Shown piece by piece: positions 1 to 10,919 of a stretch of DNA of 48,465 nt; position 1 is the first letter of the stretch; each line of letters starts with the position of its first letter. The stretch is from positions 1 to 48,465 of the forward strand of contig NZ_LWLS01000101.1 of the NCBI RefSeq assembly GCF_001905095.1, read 5' to 3'. Under the pieces are notes generated by a model. It was not told the origin of the DNA. It was given only the letters and a program-made list of their open reading frames with translations, and did not search any database. The translations under genes were made by a program, and so were the position numbers. This DNA comes from Micromonospora sp. CB01531 (GTDB lineage Bacteria > Actinomycetota > Actinomycetes > Mycobacteriales > Micromonosporaceae).

Positions 1-11
1 CCTGACCGCCC

Positions 12-131
12 GGAGCCGGGCACGGTCGCCCCCAGCCCACCAGCGGAACCACGAAGCCGGGCACGATCGCCCCAGCCCACAAGCGGAACCCCGAAGCCGG
101 TCACCCTCGCCCCCAGCCCCCGACAAGCGAG
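12..131. repeat. Three degenerate ~40-bp tandem repeats
   Basis: Units begin near 12, 53 and 93. Each opens with GRAGCCGG and carries a TCGCCCC(C)AGCCC core, followed by AGCGGAACC in the first two. Similarity decays in the third unit. The array lies just past the 3' end of uppP at the window edge. I see no convincing reading frame through it, so it looks like intergenic tandem duplication. Confidence 0.5.
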
Positions 132-167
132 AGCCAAACCAAGAGCCCGAGGCACCAGGACGAGGGG

Positions 168-1004
168 CTACGTGGCCTGGATCGTCCCGGTGAGGAGCAG
201 GCACAGAACGAGGGTGCCGAGCGCCACCCGGTACAGCACGAAGAGGTACAGGGTGTGGTGGGCGACGTAGCGCAGCAGCCAGGCGATGGCCGCGTAGCCG
301 ATGGCGAAGGCGATCACCGTGGCGACCACCATCTGGGCCACGCTGGGTGCCGCGGTGCCCGGTTCGGCGGGCTCGAAGACGTCGCCGAGGCTGAACACGC
401 CGGACAGCACCACGGCGGGGATGGCGAGGAGGAACGAGTACCGGGCCGCCGTCTCCCGGGTGAGGTTGAGCAGCAGGCCGAAGGTGAGCGTGCCGCCGGA
501 CCGGGAAACTCCTGGGATGAGCGCCATCGCCTGGGCGAAGCCCATGACGATGCCATCGCGCATCCTGAAGTTCTCCAGCGTGCGGGTCTGCCGCCCCCAG
601 TACTCGGCGAAGGCCAGCACCAGCGCGAAGAAGATCAGCGTGAAGGAGATCAGGTACAGGTTCCGGGCCGTGTCGCGGATCGCGTCCTTGAACAGCAGGC
701 CGAAGACGCCGATCGGGATGGTGCCGACGATGACGTACCAGCCCATCCGGTAGTCAAGGCTGGACCGGACCGAGCGGTCCCAGATGCCGACCACCCAGGT
801 ACGGACGATGCGCCAGATGTCCTTGAAGAAGTAGATGAGCACCGCCGCCTCGGTGCCCAACTGGGTCACCGCGGTGAACGACGCGCCGGCGTCCCGGCCG
901 AAGAAGATCGCGGAGGTGATCCGCAGGTGCCCGGAGGACGAGACGGGCAGGAATTCCGTGAGCCCCTGGACGATGCCCAGGACGATGGCCTCGACCCAGG
1001 TCAC
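168..1004 (-). CDS. uppP: Undecaprenyl-diphosphate phosphatase (UppP/BacA)
   Basis: This integral membrane enzyme dephosphorylates undecaprenyl pyrophosphate, recycling the lipid carrier for peptidoglycan and other wall polymers. The 278-aa length is normal for the family. The N-terminal catalytic motif GLTEFLPVSSSGH (residues 14-26, with E17 and H26) and the second motif PGVSRSGGT (164-172) are both intact, and hydrophobic helices fill the rest. The start is GTG and overlaps the TGA of the upstream LLM oxidoreductase gene (GTGA), so the pair is very likely one transcript with coupled translation. The assignment is firm. Loss of this activity is the classic route to bacitracin sensitivity, but no resistance role is implied here. 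Confidence 0.96.
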   Translation of the reverse strand: MTWVEAIVLGIVQGLTEFLPVSSSGHLRITSAIFFGRDAGASFTAVTQLGTEAAVLIYFFKDIWRIVRTWVVGIWDRSVRSSLDYRMGWYVIVGTIPIGVFGLLFKDAIRDTARNLYLISFTLIFFALVLAFAEYWGRQTRTLENFRMRDGIVMGFAQAMALIPGVSRSGGTLTFGLLLNLTRETAARYSFLLAIPAVVLSGVFSLGDVFEPAEPGTAAPSVAQMVVATVIAFAIGYAAIAWLLRYVAHHTLYLFVLYRVALGTLVLCLLLTGTIQAT

Positions 1005-2053
1005 TCGCCGACTCCGGACAGCTCGAGAGCCTCGGCGACGGTGCGCAGGGTCTGCACGCCACTCTCCCGGTCAGCGACGAAGAGGGTCACCGACAGGGTG
1101 GTGACGCCGGCCTCCGCGTACTCCTGCATCCGCTCGGCGATGCGCTCCTTCGGACCGAGCAGCGAGGTGCGGTCGATGAACTCGGTCGGCACCGCGGCGG
1201 CCGCGTCGCGCTGCCGCTTGGCGAGGTAGAGGTCCTGCACCTCGCGGGCCGCGTCGCCGTAGCCCATCCGGATGGCGAGCTGGTTGTAGAAGTTCTGCTC
1301 CCGGCTGCCCATGCCGCCGACGTAGAGGGCGGCGTACCAGCGGACCAGCTCGGCGCAGGAGGCGACGTCGTCGCCGACCACCACCGGGACGGACGGCACC
1401 ACATCGAAGCCGGTCAGCTCCTCGCCGATCCTGGCCCGGCCGGCACGGACCGCGGCGAGCTGCTCCTCGGCGAACTCGGGCGCGTAGAAGATGGCGAGCC
1501 AGCCGTCCGCGATCTCGCCGGCCAGCTCCAGGTTCTTCGGGCCGACGGCGGCCAGGTAGATCGGTATGTGCTCGCGGGGTGGGTGGAAACCCAACCGGAG
1601 TGCCTTGCCCGGGCCGTCCGGCAGCGGCAGCGTGTAGTGCTCGCCGTCGTATGCGACCTCCTTGCGGGCGATCGCCAGCTTGACGATGTCCACGTACTCC
1701 CGGGTGCGGGCCAGGGGCTTGGCGAAGCGGACGCCGTGCCAGCCCTCGGAGACCTGCGGGCCGGAGACGCCCAGGCCGAGCCGGAACCGGCCGCCGGAGA
1801 GCGTGTCGATGGTGGCGGCGGTCATCGCGGTCATCGCCGGGGTACGGGCGGGGATCTGCATCACCGCGCTGCCCACGTCGATCCGCTCGGTCTGGCCGGC
1901 GATCCACGCCAGCATGCTCGGCGAGTCGGAGCCGTAGGCCTCCGCCGCCCACACCACCGAGTAGCCGAGCCGGTCGGCCTCCTGAGCCAGGGCCAGATGA
2001 TCGGCCGGCGTGCTCCACGCCGTCTGGTATCCGAGGCTGAGCCCGAGTCGCAC
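1001..2053 (-). CDS. LLM-class F420-dependent oxidoreductase
   Basis: A luciferase-like (TIM-barrel) flavin or F420 oxidoreductase of about 350 aa. It opens with RLGLSLGYQTAW and contains the family signatures GSAVMQIPARTPAMTAM and LSGGRFRLGLGVSGPQV. The substrate cannot be read from sequence, and F420 rather than FMN use is inferred from the actinobacterial subfamily. I start it at the GTG at 2053 because GGGAGG lies four bases upstream and the barrel begins directly there. A longer frame to 2098 exists but adds only a 15-residue non-conserved leader. It is first in a two-gene operon with uppP. Confidence 0.88.
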   Translation of the reverse strand: MRLGLSLGYQTAWSTPADHLALAQEADRLGYSVVWAAEAYGSDSPSMLAWIAGQTERIDVGSAVMQIPARTPAMTAMTAATIDTLSGGRFRLGLGVSGPQVSEGWHGVRFAKPLARTREYVDIVKLAIARKEVAYDGEHYTLPLPDGPGKALRLGFHPPREHIPIYLAAVGPKNLELAGEIADGWLAIFYAPEFAEEQLAAVRAGRARIGEELTGFDVVPSVPVVVGDDVASCAELVRWYAALYVGGMGSREQNFYNQLAIRMGYGDAAREVQDLYLAKRQRDAAAAVPTEFIDRTSLLGPKERIAERMQEYAEAGVTTLSVTLFVADRESGVQTLRTVAEALELSGVGE

Positions 2054-2099
2054 TGGTCCTCCCACCGTCCGCACCACAGGTCGCATCAGGTTACGCAAT

Positions 2100-2124
2100 G
2101 CCGGTGACCGAGCCGGTCACCGGC
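2100..2124. promoter_or_regulatory. Perfect 10-bp inverted repeat in a divergent promoter region
   Basis: GCCGGTGACC and GGTCACCGGC are separated by GAGCC. The element sits in the 170-bp spacer between the divergent LLM/uppP operon and the aldo/keto reductase gene. That position suits an operator rather than a terminator, since no gene ends here. No adjacent regulator gene suggests which protein would bind. Confidence 0.4.
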
Positions 2125-2211
2125 TCACCCCCGACCGCGTCACAGCTCGCCGGGCTGGGTGGAGCAGGAACTTGACTCCGGGCGAGGATATCCGTGACGC
2201 GAGGTTCGAAA

Positions 2212-2223
2212 TAAGGTTCACCC
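2212..2223 (+). promoter_or_regulatory. -10 element for a leaderless start
   Basis: TAAGGT (2212-2217) fits TANNNT and ends six bases before the ATG at 2224. No Shine-Dalgarno sequence intervenes. This spacing is typical of leaderless actinobacterial mRNAs. No clear -35 was found at the usual distance. Confidence 0.4.
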
Positions 2224-3195
2224 ATGCAACAGCGACCGCTCGGCCGAAGCGGGCTGGCGGTTTCGCGGCTCGCGCTCGGCACCATGACCTGGGGACGGGA
2301 CACCGACGCCGACGACGCGGCCGCCCAGCTGAAGAGCTACCTCGACGCGGGCGGCAACCTCGTGGACACCGCCGACGTGTACGCCGACGGCGACGCCGAG
2401 TCGGTGATCGGCTCGCTGCTCGGTGGCCTGGTCGCCCGGGACGAGCTGCTCATCGCCACCAAGGCGGGGCTGCGGCCGGGCAGCGGCCGCCGGCGGGACA
2501 ACTCCCGCGGGCACCTGCTGCGGACCCTGGAGGCGTCGCTGCGCCGGCTCGGCACCGACCACGTCGACCTGTGGCAGGTGCACGGATACGACCCGGACAC
2601 CCCGCTGGAGGAGACCCTCGCCGCCCTGGACCATGCCATGTCCAGCGGCAAGGCCCGGTACGTGGGGGTGTCGAACTTCTCCGGCTGGCAGACCGCCCGG
2701 GCCGCCGCCTGGCAGGCCGCCTGGCCGGGGCGCGCCCCGGTGGTCGCCGCGCAGGTGGAGTACTCGCTGCTGGAGCGGGGCGTGGAACGCGAGGTGCTGC
2801 CCGCCTGCGCGGCGCTGGGGCTGGGCGTGCTGCCCTGGTCGCCGCTGGGCCGCGGGGTGCTCACGGGCAAGTACCGGCACGGCCGTCCGGCCGACTCCCG
2901 GGCCGCGTCGCCGCACTTCGAGCGCTTCGTCGCCACCTACCTGGAGCCGCGCTGCTCCAGCATCGTGGAGGCGGTCGCCACCGCGGCCGGGGGGCTGGGC
3001 GTGTCGCCGCTGGAGGTGGCGCTGGCCTGGATCCGGGACCGGCCGGGGGTCACCGCGCCGATCCTCGGCGCCCGCACCGTGGGGCAGCTCCTCGGCGCGC
3101 TGCAGGTGGAGCGGATGACCCTGCCGGAGGAGATCGTCACCGCGCTCGACGACGTCTCGGCGGTGCCGGTGGGCTACCCGGAACGGGACGGCTGA
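2224..3195 (+). CDS. Aldo/keto reductase
   Basis: An NADPH-dependent (alpha/beta)8-barrel oxidoreductase of 323 aa, the usual length. The catalytic tetrad is visible: D48 and Y53 in VDTADVYADG, K80 in LIATKAG, and H120 in LWQVHGYD. The C-terminal coenzyme-binding region includes APILGARTVGQL. It belongs to the YajO/Tas-like group that includes many proteins of unknown substrate. It is transcribed divergently from the LLM/uppP operon across a spacer with a perfect dyad, and probably initiates without a leader. Carbonyl substrate unknown. Confidence 0.92.
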   Translation: MQQRPLGRSGLAVSRLALGTMTWGRDTDADDAAAQLKSYLDAGGNLVDTADVYADGDAESVIGSLLGGLVARDELLIATKAGLRPGSGRRRDNSRGHLLRTLEASLRRLGTDHVDLWQVHGYDPDTPLEETLAALDHAMSSGKARYVGVSNFSGWQTARAAAWQAAWPGRAPVVAAQVEYSLLERGVEREVLPACAALGLGVLPWSPLGRGVLTGKYRHGRPADSRAASPHFERFVATYLEPRCSSIVEAVATAAGGLGVSPLEVALAWIRDRPGVTAPILGARTVGQLLGALQVERMTLPEEIVTALDDVSAVPVGYPERDG

Positions 3196-3288
3196 GGCCC
3201 GTCGCGCGGATAACCGGACGGATGGACGGCGATCCGGGTCACCGTCCGGGGGTGGCGGTGTACCACCGGGCTGGGCAGCATAGAGGGC

Positions 3289-3480
3289 ATGGACTACGAA
3301 TACGCGCCGCTGCGGTTACCTGCGAATGTCGACCGGTTGACCGCCGCGGCGCAGCTGGCGATCCAGGCGGAGTTCTCCGGATGGGAGCTGGCCCGGGTGC
3401 GGCTGTACCGGGACGGGACGCGGCAGGTGATGCTGCGCCGCCGCCGGGTCAACCAGCCGCAGCCGGGCCTGTCGTACTGA
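3289..3480 (+). CDS. DUF5703 family protein
   Basis: A 63-aa protein with the compact pattern I associate with DUF5703: MDYEYAPLRLP near the start, then FSGWELARVRLYRDGTRQV and a basic tail of arginines. It is predicted soluble and basic with no signal peptide. The ATG is preceded by AGAGGG. Function is unknown for the family. A strong hairpin follows, separating it from the convergent gene. Confidence 0.75.
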   Translation: MDYEYAPLRLPANVDRLTAAAQLAIQAEFSGWELARVRLYRDGTRQVMLRRRRVNQPQPGLSY

Positions 3481-3508
3481 GGACGGCCGGATCGGGCCGA
3501 CGCGGTAC

Positions 3509-3546
3509 GCCCCCGGGGCCCGGACCGGACGGCCGGGCCCCGGGGC
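3509..3546. terminator. Bidirectional GC-rich hairpin
   Basis: CCCCGGGGCCCGG and CCGGGCCCCGGGG form a 13-14-bp stem around a short loop, between two convergent stop codons. No U-tract follows, as is common in actinomycetes. It probably terminates both genes. Confidence 0.6.
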
Positions 3547-3554
3547 GGCGTGGC

Positions 3555-4208
3555 CTAGTGGGCGTGGTCGTGTTCCTCGTCGAGCTCGAGGAACGGGTGC
3601 TCGTCGAGGCGGCCCACGAGACGGTCGTCGGCGGCCGGCTGGAACGGGCCGAGCGCGTCGTCGTCGTCGAACGACTCCAGGTCGACCGGGCTGCTGACCT
3701 CGCTGACCATGACCAGGCCGTCGAGCGGCTCCAGCTCGGGGACGTCCAGCGCGCTGAGCGAGCCGTCACCGCTCTGCAGCAGCTCCAGCACGGCCTCGCC
3801 GACCCCCTCGACCGGGGCCGGCTCGTCCTCCTCGGGGGTGCCCTCGCGGCGGGCCGCCTCGGCCGCCCGGATCAGGGCGGACACGCTCGGCACCCGGTAG
3901 TCCCGGCGCTGCCGGACCGAGATGACGCGCGGGTGCGGGTCGGTGGCCTCGACCCCCTCGACGCCGCCGAAGCGCTCGTCGGCCTCGTTCGGGTCGATCG
4001 ACTCCACGTCCCACGGGGTCACCTCGCCGAACGCGTCGAGCAACTGCTCGTCGTAGGCGAACGAGGCATTGTTCAAGGCGACGTACGCCTGCCAGACGTT
4101 GTCGTCGTCGATCCGGCCGTGGGCGGCGCGGACGGCGGCCAGGTGGGCACGCGCCGCGTCGATCACCCGCTCCAGGGCGGCGTCCAGCTCACCGTGCTGG
4201 TCGGTCAT
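3555..4208 (-). CDS. Hypothetical acidic protein, 217 aa
   Basis: I do not recognise a named domain. The N-terminal third is helical, with a motif-rich stretch around RIDDDNVWQAYVALNNASFAYDEQLL split over residues 32-57. The middle has PRVISVRQRRDYRVPSVSAL, and the C-terminal 80 residues are strongly acidic and probably disordered, ending EHDHAH. GAAGGGA precedes the ATG. It follows the M20 peptidase gene by 60 bp on the same strand, so co-transcription is likely. The His/Asp tail could bind metal, but that is speculation. Confidence 0.7.
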   Translation of the reverse strand: MTDQHGELDAALERVIDAARAHLAAVRAAHGRIDDDNVWQAYVALNNASFAYDEQLLDAFGEVTPWDVESIDPNEADERFGGVEGVEATDPHPRVISVRQRRDYRVPSVSALIRAAEAARREGTPEEDEPAPVEGVGEAVLELLQSGDGSLSALDVPELEPLDGLVMVSEVSSPVDLESFDDDDALGPFQPAADDRLVGRLDEHPFLELDEEHDHAH

Positions 4209-4268
4209 GTGTGGCAGTCCCTTCGGATGGGGGGAGATTCCGCGCCGACGGTGACGTGACGGACACGG

Positions 4269-5597
4269 CTAGCAGCTGCGGAGAAACCGGTCGAGAACCC
4301 GCACGCCGAACTGTAGCCCGTCCACCGGAACCCGCTCGTCGATGCCATGGAACAGCCCGGAGAAATTGAGGTCGGCGGGCAGCCGCAGCGGCGCGAAGCC
4401 GAAGCAGCGGATGCCGAGCTGCGAGAACGCCTTGGCGTCGGTGCCCCCGGAGAGCATGTACGGCACCGGGCGGGCGCCCGGGTCCTCGGCGCGCAGCGCG
4501 GCGGACATGGCGTCGACCAGGTCGCCGTCGAAGGTGGTCTCCAGGGCCGGCTGGCGCTGGATGTACTCGATGGCGATGTCCGGGCCGATCAGCTCGCGCA
4601 GCTGCCGCTCCAGCAGCTCCGACTGGCCGGGCAGGCTGCGGCAGTCGATGGTGGCGGTGGCCCGGCCGGGGATGACGTTGTCCTTGTAGCCGGCGGCCAG
4701 CCGGGTCGGGTTGGCCGTGTTGCGGATGGTGGCGCCGATGAGGTTGGCGATCGGGCCGAGCTTGGCGATCGCGGTCTCCGGGTCCTCCGGGTCGATCTCG
4801 ATGCCGAGCACGTCGGAGACCTCTTCGAGGAACGCCCGCACGGTGTCGGTGACGACCACAGGGAAGCGGTGCCGGCCGACCCGGGCGACCGCCTCGGCGA
4901 GCGCGGTGACCGCGTTGTCGTCGTGCACCATCGAGCCGTGGCCGGGGCGGCCCTTGACGTGCAGGCGCAGCCAGTCGATGCCCTTCTCGGCGGTCTCGAT
5001 GAGGTAGAGCCGGCGCTGCTCGTCGACCGAGTAGGAGAAGCCGCCGACCTCGCCGATCGCCTCCGTGCAGCCGTCGAAGAGGTGGCGGTGCCGCTGGGCG
5101 AGGAAGTGGGCGCCGTAGTCGCTGCCGGCCTCCTCGTCGGCGGTGAAGGCGAGCACGATGTCCCGCGACGGGCGCACCCCGGCGCGCTGCCAGCCGCGGA
5201 CCACGGCGAGCACCATGGCGTCGAAGTCCTTCATGTCGATCGCGCCGCGGCCCCACAGGTAGCCGTCGCGGAGCTCGCCGGAGAACGGATGCACCGACCA
5301 CTCGTCGGGGTCGGCGGGCACCACGTCGAGGTGGCCGTGCACCAGCAGCGCGTCCCGGCCCGGGTCGGTGCCGGCAATCCGGGCGACCAGGTTGGCCCGG
5401 CCCGGCGCGGACTCGTGGAGCTCCGCGTCGACGCCGACCTCGGCGAGCTTCTCGGCGACGTACTCCGCGGCGCGGCGTTCCCCGACGCTGGTGTCGTTGT
5501 CGCCGGTGTTGGTGGTGTCGATGCGCAGCAGGTCGCGGCAGAGGTCCACGACCTCGTCGGAGGGGTCGGGTCGGGCGGAGGCGGGGTCGCTCGTCAT
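4269..5597 (-). CDS. M20 family metallopeptidase (ArgE/DapE type)
   Basis: A cytosolic zinc amidohydrolase/peptidase of 442 aa. It has the metal-binding HGHLDV (H89, D91), WGRGAIDMKD, the catalytic FTADEEAGSD, and a C-terminal SGGTDAKAF with the last metal histidine region in LFHGIDERV. The dimerisation domain lies between, around PGRATATIDCR. It resembles the actinobacterial M20/M25/M40 group annotated generically. The exact substrate (dipeptide, N-acyl amino acid) is not determinable. The start is the ATG at 5597 after GAAGAAG. A longer frame to 5696 has no family similarity. It is divergent from the hemerythrin gene. Confidence 0.9.
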   Translation of the reverse strand: MTSDPASARPDPSDEVVDLCRDLLRIDTTNTGDNDTSVGERRAAEYVAEKLAEVGVDAELHESAPGRANLVARIAGTDPGRDALLVHGHLDVVPADPDEWSVHPFSGELRDGYLWGRGAIDMKDFDAMVLAVVRGWQRAGVRPSRDIVLAFTADEEAGSDYGAHFLAQRHRHLFDGCTEAIGEVGGFSYSVDEQRRLYLIETAEKGIDWLRLHVKGRPGHGSMVHDDNAVTALAEAVARVGRHRFPVVVTDTVRAFLEEVSDVLGIEIDPEDPETAIAKLGPIANLIGATIRNTANPTRLAAGYKDNVIPGRATATIDCRSLPGQSELLERQLRELIGPDIAIEYIQRQPALETTFDGDLVDAMSAALRAEDPGARPVPYMLSGGTDAKAFSQLGIRCFGFAPLRLPADLNFSGLFHGIDERVPVDGLQFGVRVLDRFLRSC

Positions 5598-5649
5598 CGC
5601 TTCTTCATACCAGCCGGTCCCGACGCCCGGTCCGCCCCGCCCGGCGGGC

Positions 5650-5676
5650 GGTTTCACGGATCGCGGGTACGGGTAC
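5650..5676 (+). promoter_or_regulatory. SigB/SigF-type promoter of the hemerythrin gene
   Basis: GGTTT (5650-5654), 16 bases, then GGGTAC (5671-5676). This matches the alternative stress sigma consensus of actinomycetes. The predicted transcript would have a leader of roughly 70 bases before the ATG at 5757. Confidence 0.55.
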
Positions 5677-5756
5677 CGCCGGTGGCGTTCCCGCACCGCT
5701 GACCCGGGCCGGCGGCGCCGCCGATCCCCCGCCGGCCATCAGTCGAGGAGGGCATC

Positions 5757-6374
5757 ATGACCGTCCCCCTGCCGCCGCTGCCGCCAGCCGCGGACGACGT
5801 GTACCGGCCGGGTGGCCGGAACCTGATCGACCTCGTGGCTCGGGAGCACGCCGCGCTGCTCGGCCTGGCCGGGCAGGTCACCGACCCGGACCTGCCGGCC
5901 GAGCGTCGGCGCGAGGTGCTCGACGTGCTCACCGCTGTGGTGTCCCGGCACCTGTCCGCCGAGGAGCAGTACCTCTTCCCCGCCGCCCGGGCCGCGGTGC
6001 CGGCCGGCGCCGAACTGGTGGACCGGGAGATCGAGGCGGACGCCGGGCTGCTCACCGCCCTGCGGGAACTGTCCGGGCCGGACGACCCGGCGCTGGCCGA
6101 GGTGGCCGACCGGGTACGCCGGCACGTCGACCGGGTCGCCGCGCTGGTGGCGCCGCTGCGCGAGGTGGCCACCGACGCCGAGCTGATCCGGCTGGGCAAC
6201 CGGTGGGAGATCGCCGAGGAGGCGGCGCCGACCCGGCCGCACCCGGGCACCCCGGCCACCCCGCCGTGGAACAAGCTCGTCGAGCCTGCGGTGGGGGTGG
6301 TGGACAAGGTCCGCGACGCGGTGACCGGCCGGCGTACCCAGCTGTCCGATCTAAAGCGGCCGGGGAAGCGCTGA
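5757..6374 (+). CDS. Hemerythrin domain-containing protein
   Basis: 205 aa. The four-helix HHE cation-binding domain occupies about residues 22-130. It has paired H/E motifs in REHAALLGL and SRHLSAEEQYLFP, and a third His in RRHVDRVAAL. Such domains bind a di-iron centre that senses or stores oxygen or NO. The C-terminal 60 residues are a Pro-rich linker and a short basic segment. GAGGAG lies just ahead of the ATG. A SigB-type promoter sits upstream, which fits a stress role. Confidence 0.88.
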   Translation: MTVPLPPLPPAADDVYRPGGRNLIDLVAREHAALLGLAGQVTDPDLPAERRREVLDVLTAVVSRHLSAEEQYLFPAARAAVPAGAELVDREIEADAGLLTALRELSGPDDPALAEVADRVRRHVDRVAALVAPLREVATDAELIRLGNRWEIAEEAAPTRPHPGTPATPPWNKLVEPAVGVVDKVRDAVTGRRTQLSDLKRPGKR

Positions 6375-6463
6375 GCCGACGCCGGCCGCCGCGTCGACGG
6401 ACGGCCGACTGATCGGCGTACACCGATGGCGGACGGGCCCTTCCGCATCCCCGTTCGTGGTCC

Positions 6464-6475
6464 TACCGTCACCGT
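6464..6475 (+). promoter_or_regulatory. -10 element for a leaderless start
   Basis: TACCGT (6464-6469) fits TANNNT and lies six bases before the LysR gene ATG at 6476. No Shine-Dalgarno sequence is present between them. Confidence 0.4.
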
Positions 6476-7462
6476 ATGAATCTGGAGCTGCGACATCTGC
6501 GGGTGGTCTGCGCGATCGCGGAGACGGGAAGCGTCACCAAGGCCGCCTCGATGCTCGGCCTGGCCCAGCCGGCGCTGACCGCCCAGCTCCAGCGCATCGA
6601 GCGGGCCCTCGGCGGTCCGCTGTTCGACCGGGACCGCCGCGGCGCCCGCCCCACCGCACTGGGCGAACTGGTGCTGGACCGGGCCCGGATGCTGCTGCCG
6701 GCGATGAAGGGCCTGCAGGACGAGGCGGCCCGGCTGGCCGGGTCGGCCGACCCGCTGACCCGGTACCGGTTCGGCGGGGTGAACAGCCCGATCCTCGGCC
6801 GGCTGGTGCACCGGCTCGCCGCCGAGCGGCCCGACGTGCAGATCAGCACGTACGCGTCCTGGTCGGTGGACGAACTGGCCCAACTGGTCGCCGGCGGCCG
6901 GCTCGACTTCGCGCTGACCGGGGTGTGCGGGGATGCCGCCCCGTCCGCGGAGTTCGGGCTGAGCTGGCGGGAGGTCGCCGTCGACCCGATCTTCGTGCTG
7001 CTGCCGCAGACCCACCGGATGGCCGGCCGGGACGAGGTGCGCCTGGTCGACCTGCGGCACGAGCAGTGGGTCGCGGCGCCCGGGGAGGGCTGCTTCGGCG
7101 ACTGCTTCGCCGCCGCCTGCGCCCGAGCCGGCTTCACCCCCCGCAAGCTGTACGAGGCGGACGTGCGCGGCTGCCTGGACCTGGTCGACGCCGGCGAGGC
7201 GGTGGGCCTCTGCCAGGCCACCTTCCGGCCCGTCGCCGGCCTGGTGACCCGCCGGCTGGCTGGTACGCCGCTGCGCTGGCGGCTGCTGCTGGGCTGGCAC
7301 CCGGACGCGCCGACCGCCCGCGTCGCCGAGACGGTGCTCGAGACGGCCGTGGCGGCGTACACCGACGCGCTGGCCCCGCACCCGGACTACCTGGCCTGGT
7401 TGCTGGGTCGTCCCGACTTCGGCGCGCAGGTGGCGGCGGCCGGCGGGGTGCGAACCGCCTGA
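6476..7462 (+). CDS. LysR family transcriptional regulator
   Basis: 328 aa. The N-terminal winged HTH (residues 1-60) contains ETGSVTKAASMLGLAQPALT, the LysR recognition helix region. It is followed by a periplasmic-binding-protein-like effector domain (about 90-300). The adjacent genes do not form an obvious LysR target on the opposite strand, so the target and inducer are unknown. It may autoregulate. Translation probably begins at the transcript 5' end. Confidence 0.93.
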   Translation: MNLELRHLRVVCAIAETGSVTKAASMLGLAQPALTAQLQRIERALGGPLFDRDRRGARPTALGELVLDRARMLLPAMKGLQDEAARLAGSADPLTRYRFGGVNSPILGRLVHRLAAERPDVQISTYASWSVDELAQLVAGGRLDFALTGVCGDAAPSAEFGLSWREVAVDPIFVLLPQTHRMAGRDEVRLVDLRHEQWVAAPGEGCFGDCFAAACARAGFTPRKLYEADVRGCLDLVDAGEAVGLCQATFRPVAGLVTRRLAGTPLRWRLLLGWHPDAPTARVAETVLETAVAAYTDALAPHPDYLAWLLGRPDFGAQVAAAGGVRTA

Positions 7463-7481
7463 GCGCGGGTATCAGGGCGAC

Positions 7482-7721
7482 ATGACTGATCTGTACCCCG
7501 CCGCCGACCAGCGGGAGCTGCTGCGCCAGGCGGCCGCCGCGCACACCGCCGCCTCCACCGACCTGGAGGCGTTCCTGCGCCGGTTGCCGGAGGTGCCCGA
7601 ACCGGCGGACATCACCGAGTACGCCAACCTGCTCAGCCGGGAGGAACGGGCCCGCGCGGAGCGGCAGGCCGCCGCCGACATGGCCGGCCTGGAGCTACCC
7701 AGCATGGAAACGTCCGACTAA
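7482..7721 (+). CDS. Hypothetical protein, 79 aa
   Basis: A small, mostly helical, acidic protein: MTDLYPAADQRELLRQ near the start, then ITEYANLLSREERARAERQA. No domain recognised. It lies 19 bp after the LysR gene with AGGGCGAC before the ATG, so it could be co-transcribed. A strong terminator hairpin follows within 10 bp. Coding bias matches its neighbours. Confidence 0.65.
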   Translation: MTDLYPAADQRELLRQAAAAHTAASTDLEAFLRRLPEVPEPADITEYANLLSREERARAERQAAADMAGLELPSMETSD

Positions 7722-7729
7722 CGCACGGC

Positions 7730-7758
7730 ACGGCACCCGGGACTCCCCCGGGTGCCGT
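7730..7758. terminator. Perfect 12-bp terminator hairpin
   Basis: ACGGCACCCGGG and CCCGGGTGCCGT flank the loop ACTCC, between convergent stop codons at 7721 and 7771. It probably serves both directions. Confidence 0.75.
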
Positions 7759-7770
7759 CGGCCGGTCCGG

Positions 7771-8121
7771 TCAGCGTTCGACCAGGACGTCGTGCCCGAG
7801 GTCGAGCAGCGAGTACCGCCACTCGTTGTCGACGTTGCCGCCGCTCGGCCGGGCGTCGATGAGGTCCTGGATGCGGTCGACCGCCTCCTGCATCACCTCG
7901 ATGTCCTCCCGGGTGAGATCCACCTTGCGCTTGCTCAGCACCCGCAGGATGTGCCGGCCCGGCTCGGGCAGGTCCATGTTCGGGGCGGGGCCGAACGACT
8001 CCTCCCCCGAGCCCCGGGTCAGCAGCCACTGGCGCAACTGCTCGGAGGGGACGTTCACCAGGGCGTGGAAGTCGTCCCAGAGCACGTCGACCTCGGGATC
8101 CACGCGCTGTTCGCGTACCAT
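7771..8121 (-). CDS. DUF3140 domain-containing protein
   Basis: 116 aa. The family pattern is LWDDFHALVNVPSEQLRQWL at the N-terminus and WRYSLLDLGHDVL at the C-terminus, with HILRVLSKRKVDLT between. Function unknown. I prefer the ATG at 8121, four bases after GGAGG. A GTG one codon upstream would overlap the preceding stop as GTGA. It is the last gene of the clpC transcript, so it is probably made under the same conditions as the unfoldase. Confidence 0.78.
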   Translation of the reverse strand: MVREQRVDPEVDVLWDDFHALVNVPSEQLRQWLLTRGSGEESFGPAPNMDLPEPGRHILRVLSKRKVDLTREDIEVMQEAVDRIQDLIDARPSGGNVDNEWRYSLLDLGHDVLVER

Positions 8122-8305
8122 CACGCCTCCTCTTCCGGTGGCGGCCCGGACGGCGTCCGGTCGCCCTCGTCGGTCTGCTTCTTCACACCCTCCGGCGGCA
8201 CCTTGACCCGCGACGGGTTCGCCGTCGGCGGGCTCACGATCGGTTCGCGCCGCTCGGTTTCCTCCCGGCTTTCCTCCGGCTCGGTCATGTCGTCCCGTTT
8301 CCGGT

Positions 8306-8309
<4 letters not shown>
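8121..8309 (-). CDS. Small disordered hypothetical protein between clpC and DUF3140
   Basis: 62 aa, very rich in Glu, Pro, Arg and Lys with no hydrophobic core (for example EESREETERREP and GPPPEEEA), so probably intrinsically disordered. Its ATG overlaps the clpC stop (ATGA), and its own stop abuts the next start. These overlaps on both sides are the main argument that it is real. An alternative ATG lies at 8288 (MTEPEES). It could act as a Clp adaptor or substrate, but nothing in the sequence proves that. Confidence 0.6.
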
Positions 8310-10852
<2,543 letters not shown>

Positions 10853-10919
10853 CTCTGTCCTCCGCTCCTCAGACGCGGCGCGCCCCGCCGGGCGACTGGC
10901 GCGGCACGGTCGGCGGTGG

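Noticed and set aside
2203..2210. GGTTCGAA resembling a tRNA T-loop
   Set aside because: No acceptor or anticodon stems can be built around it, and it lies in the AKR promoter region. The similar motif at 29126 fails for the same reason.
7467..7472. GGGTAT before the 79-aa gene as a SigB-type promoter
   Set aside because: No GTTT-like -35 at 14-16 bases, and it ends only nine bases from the ATG. It falls below the standard used for the seven accepted sites.
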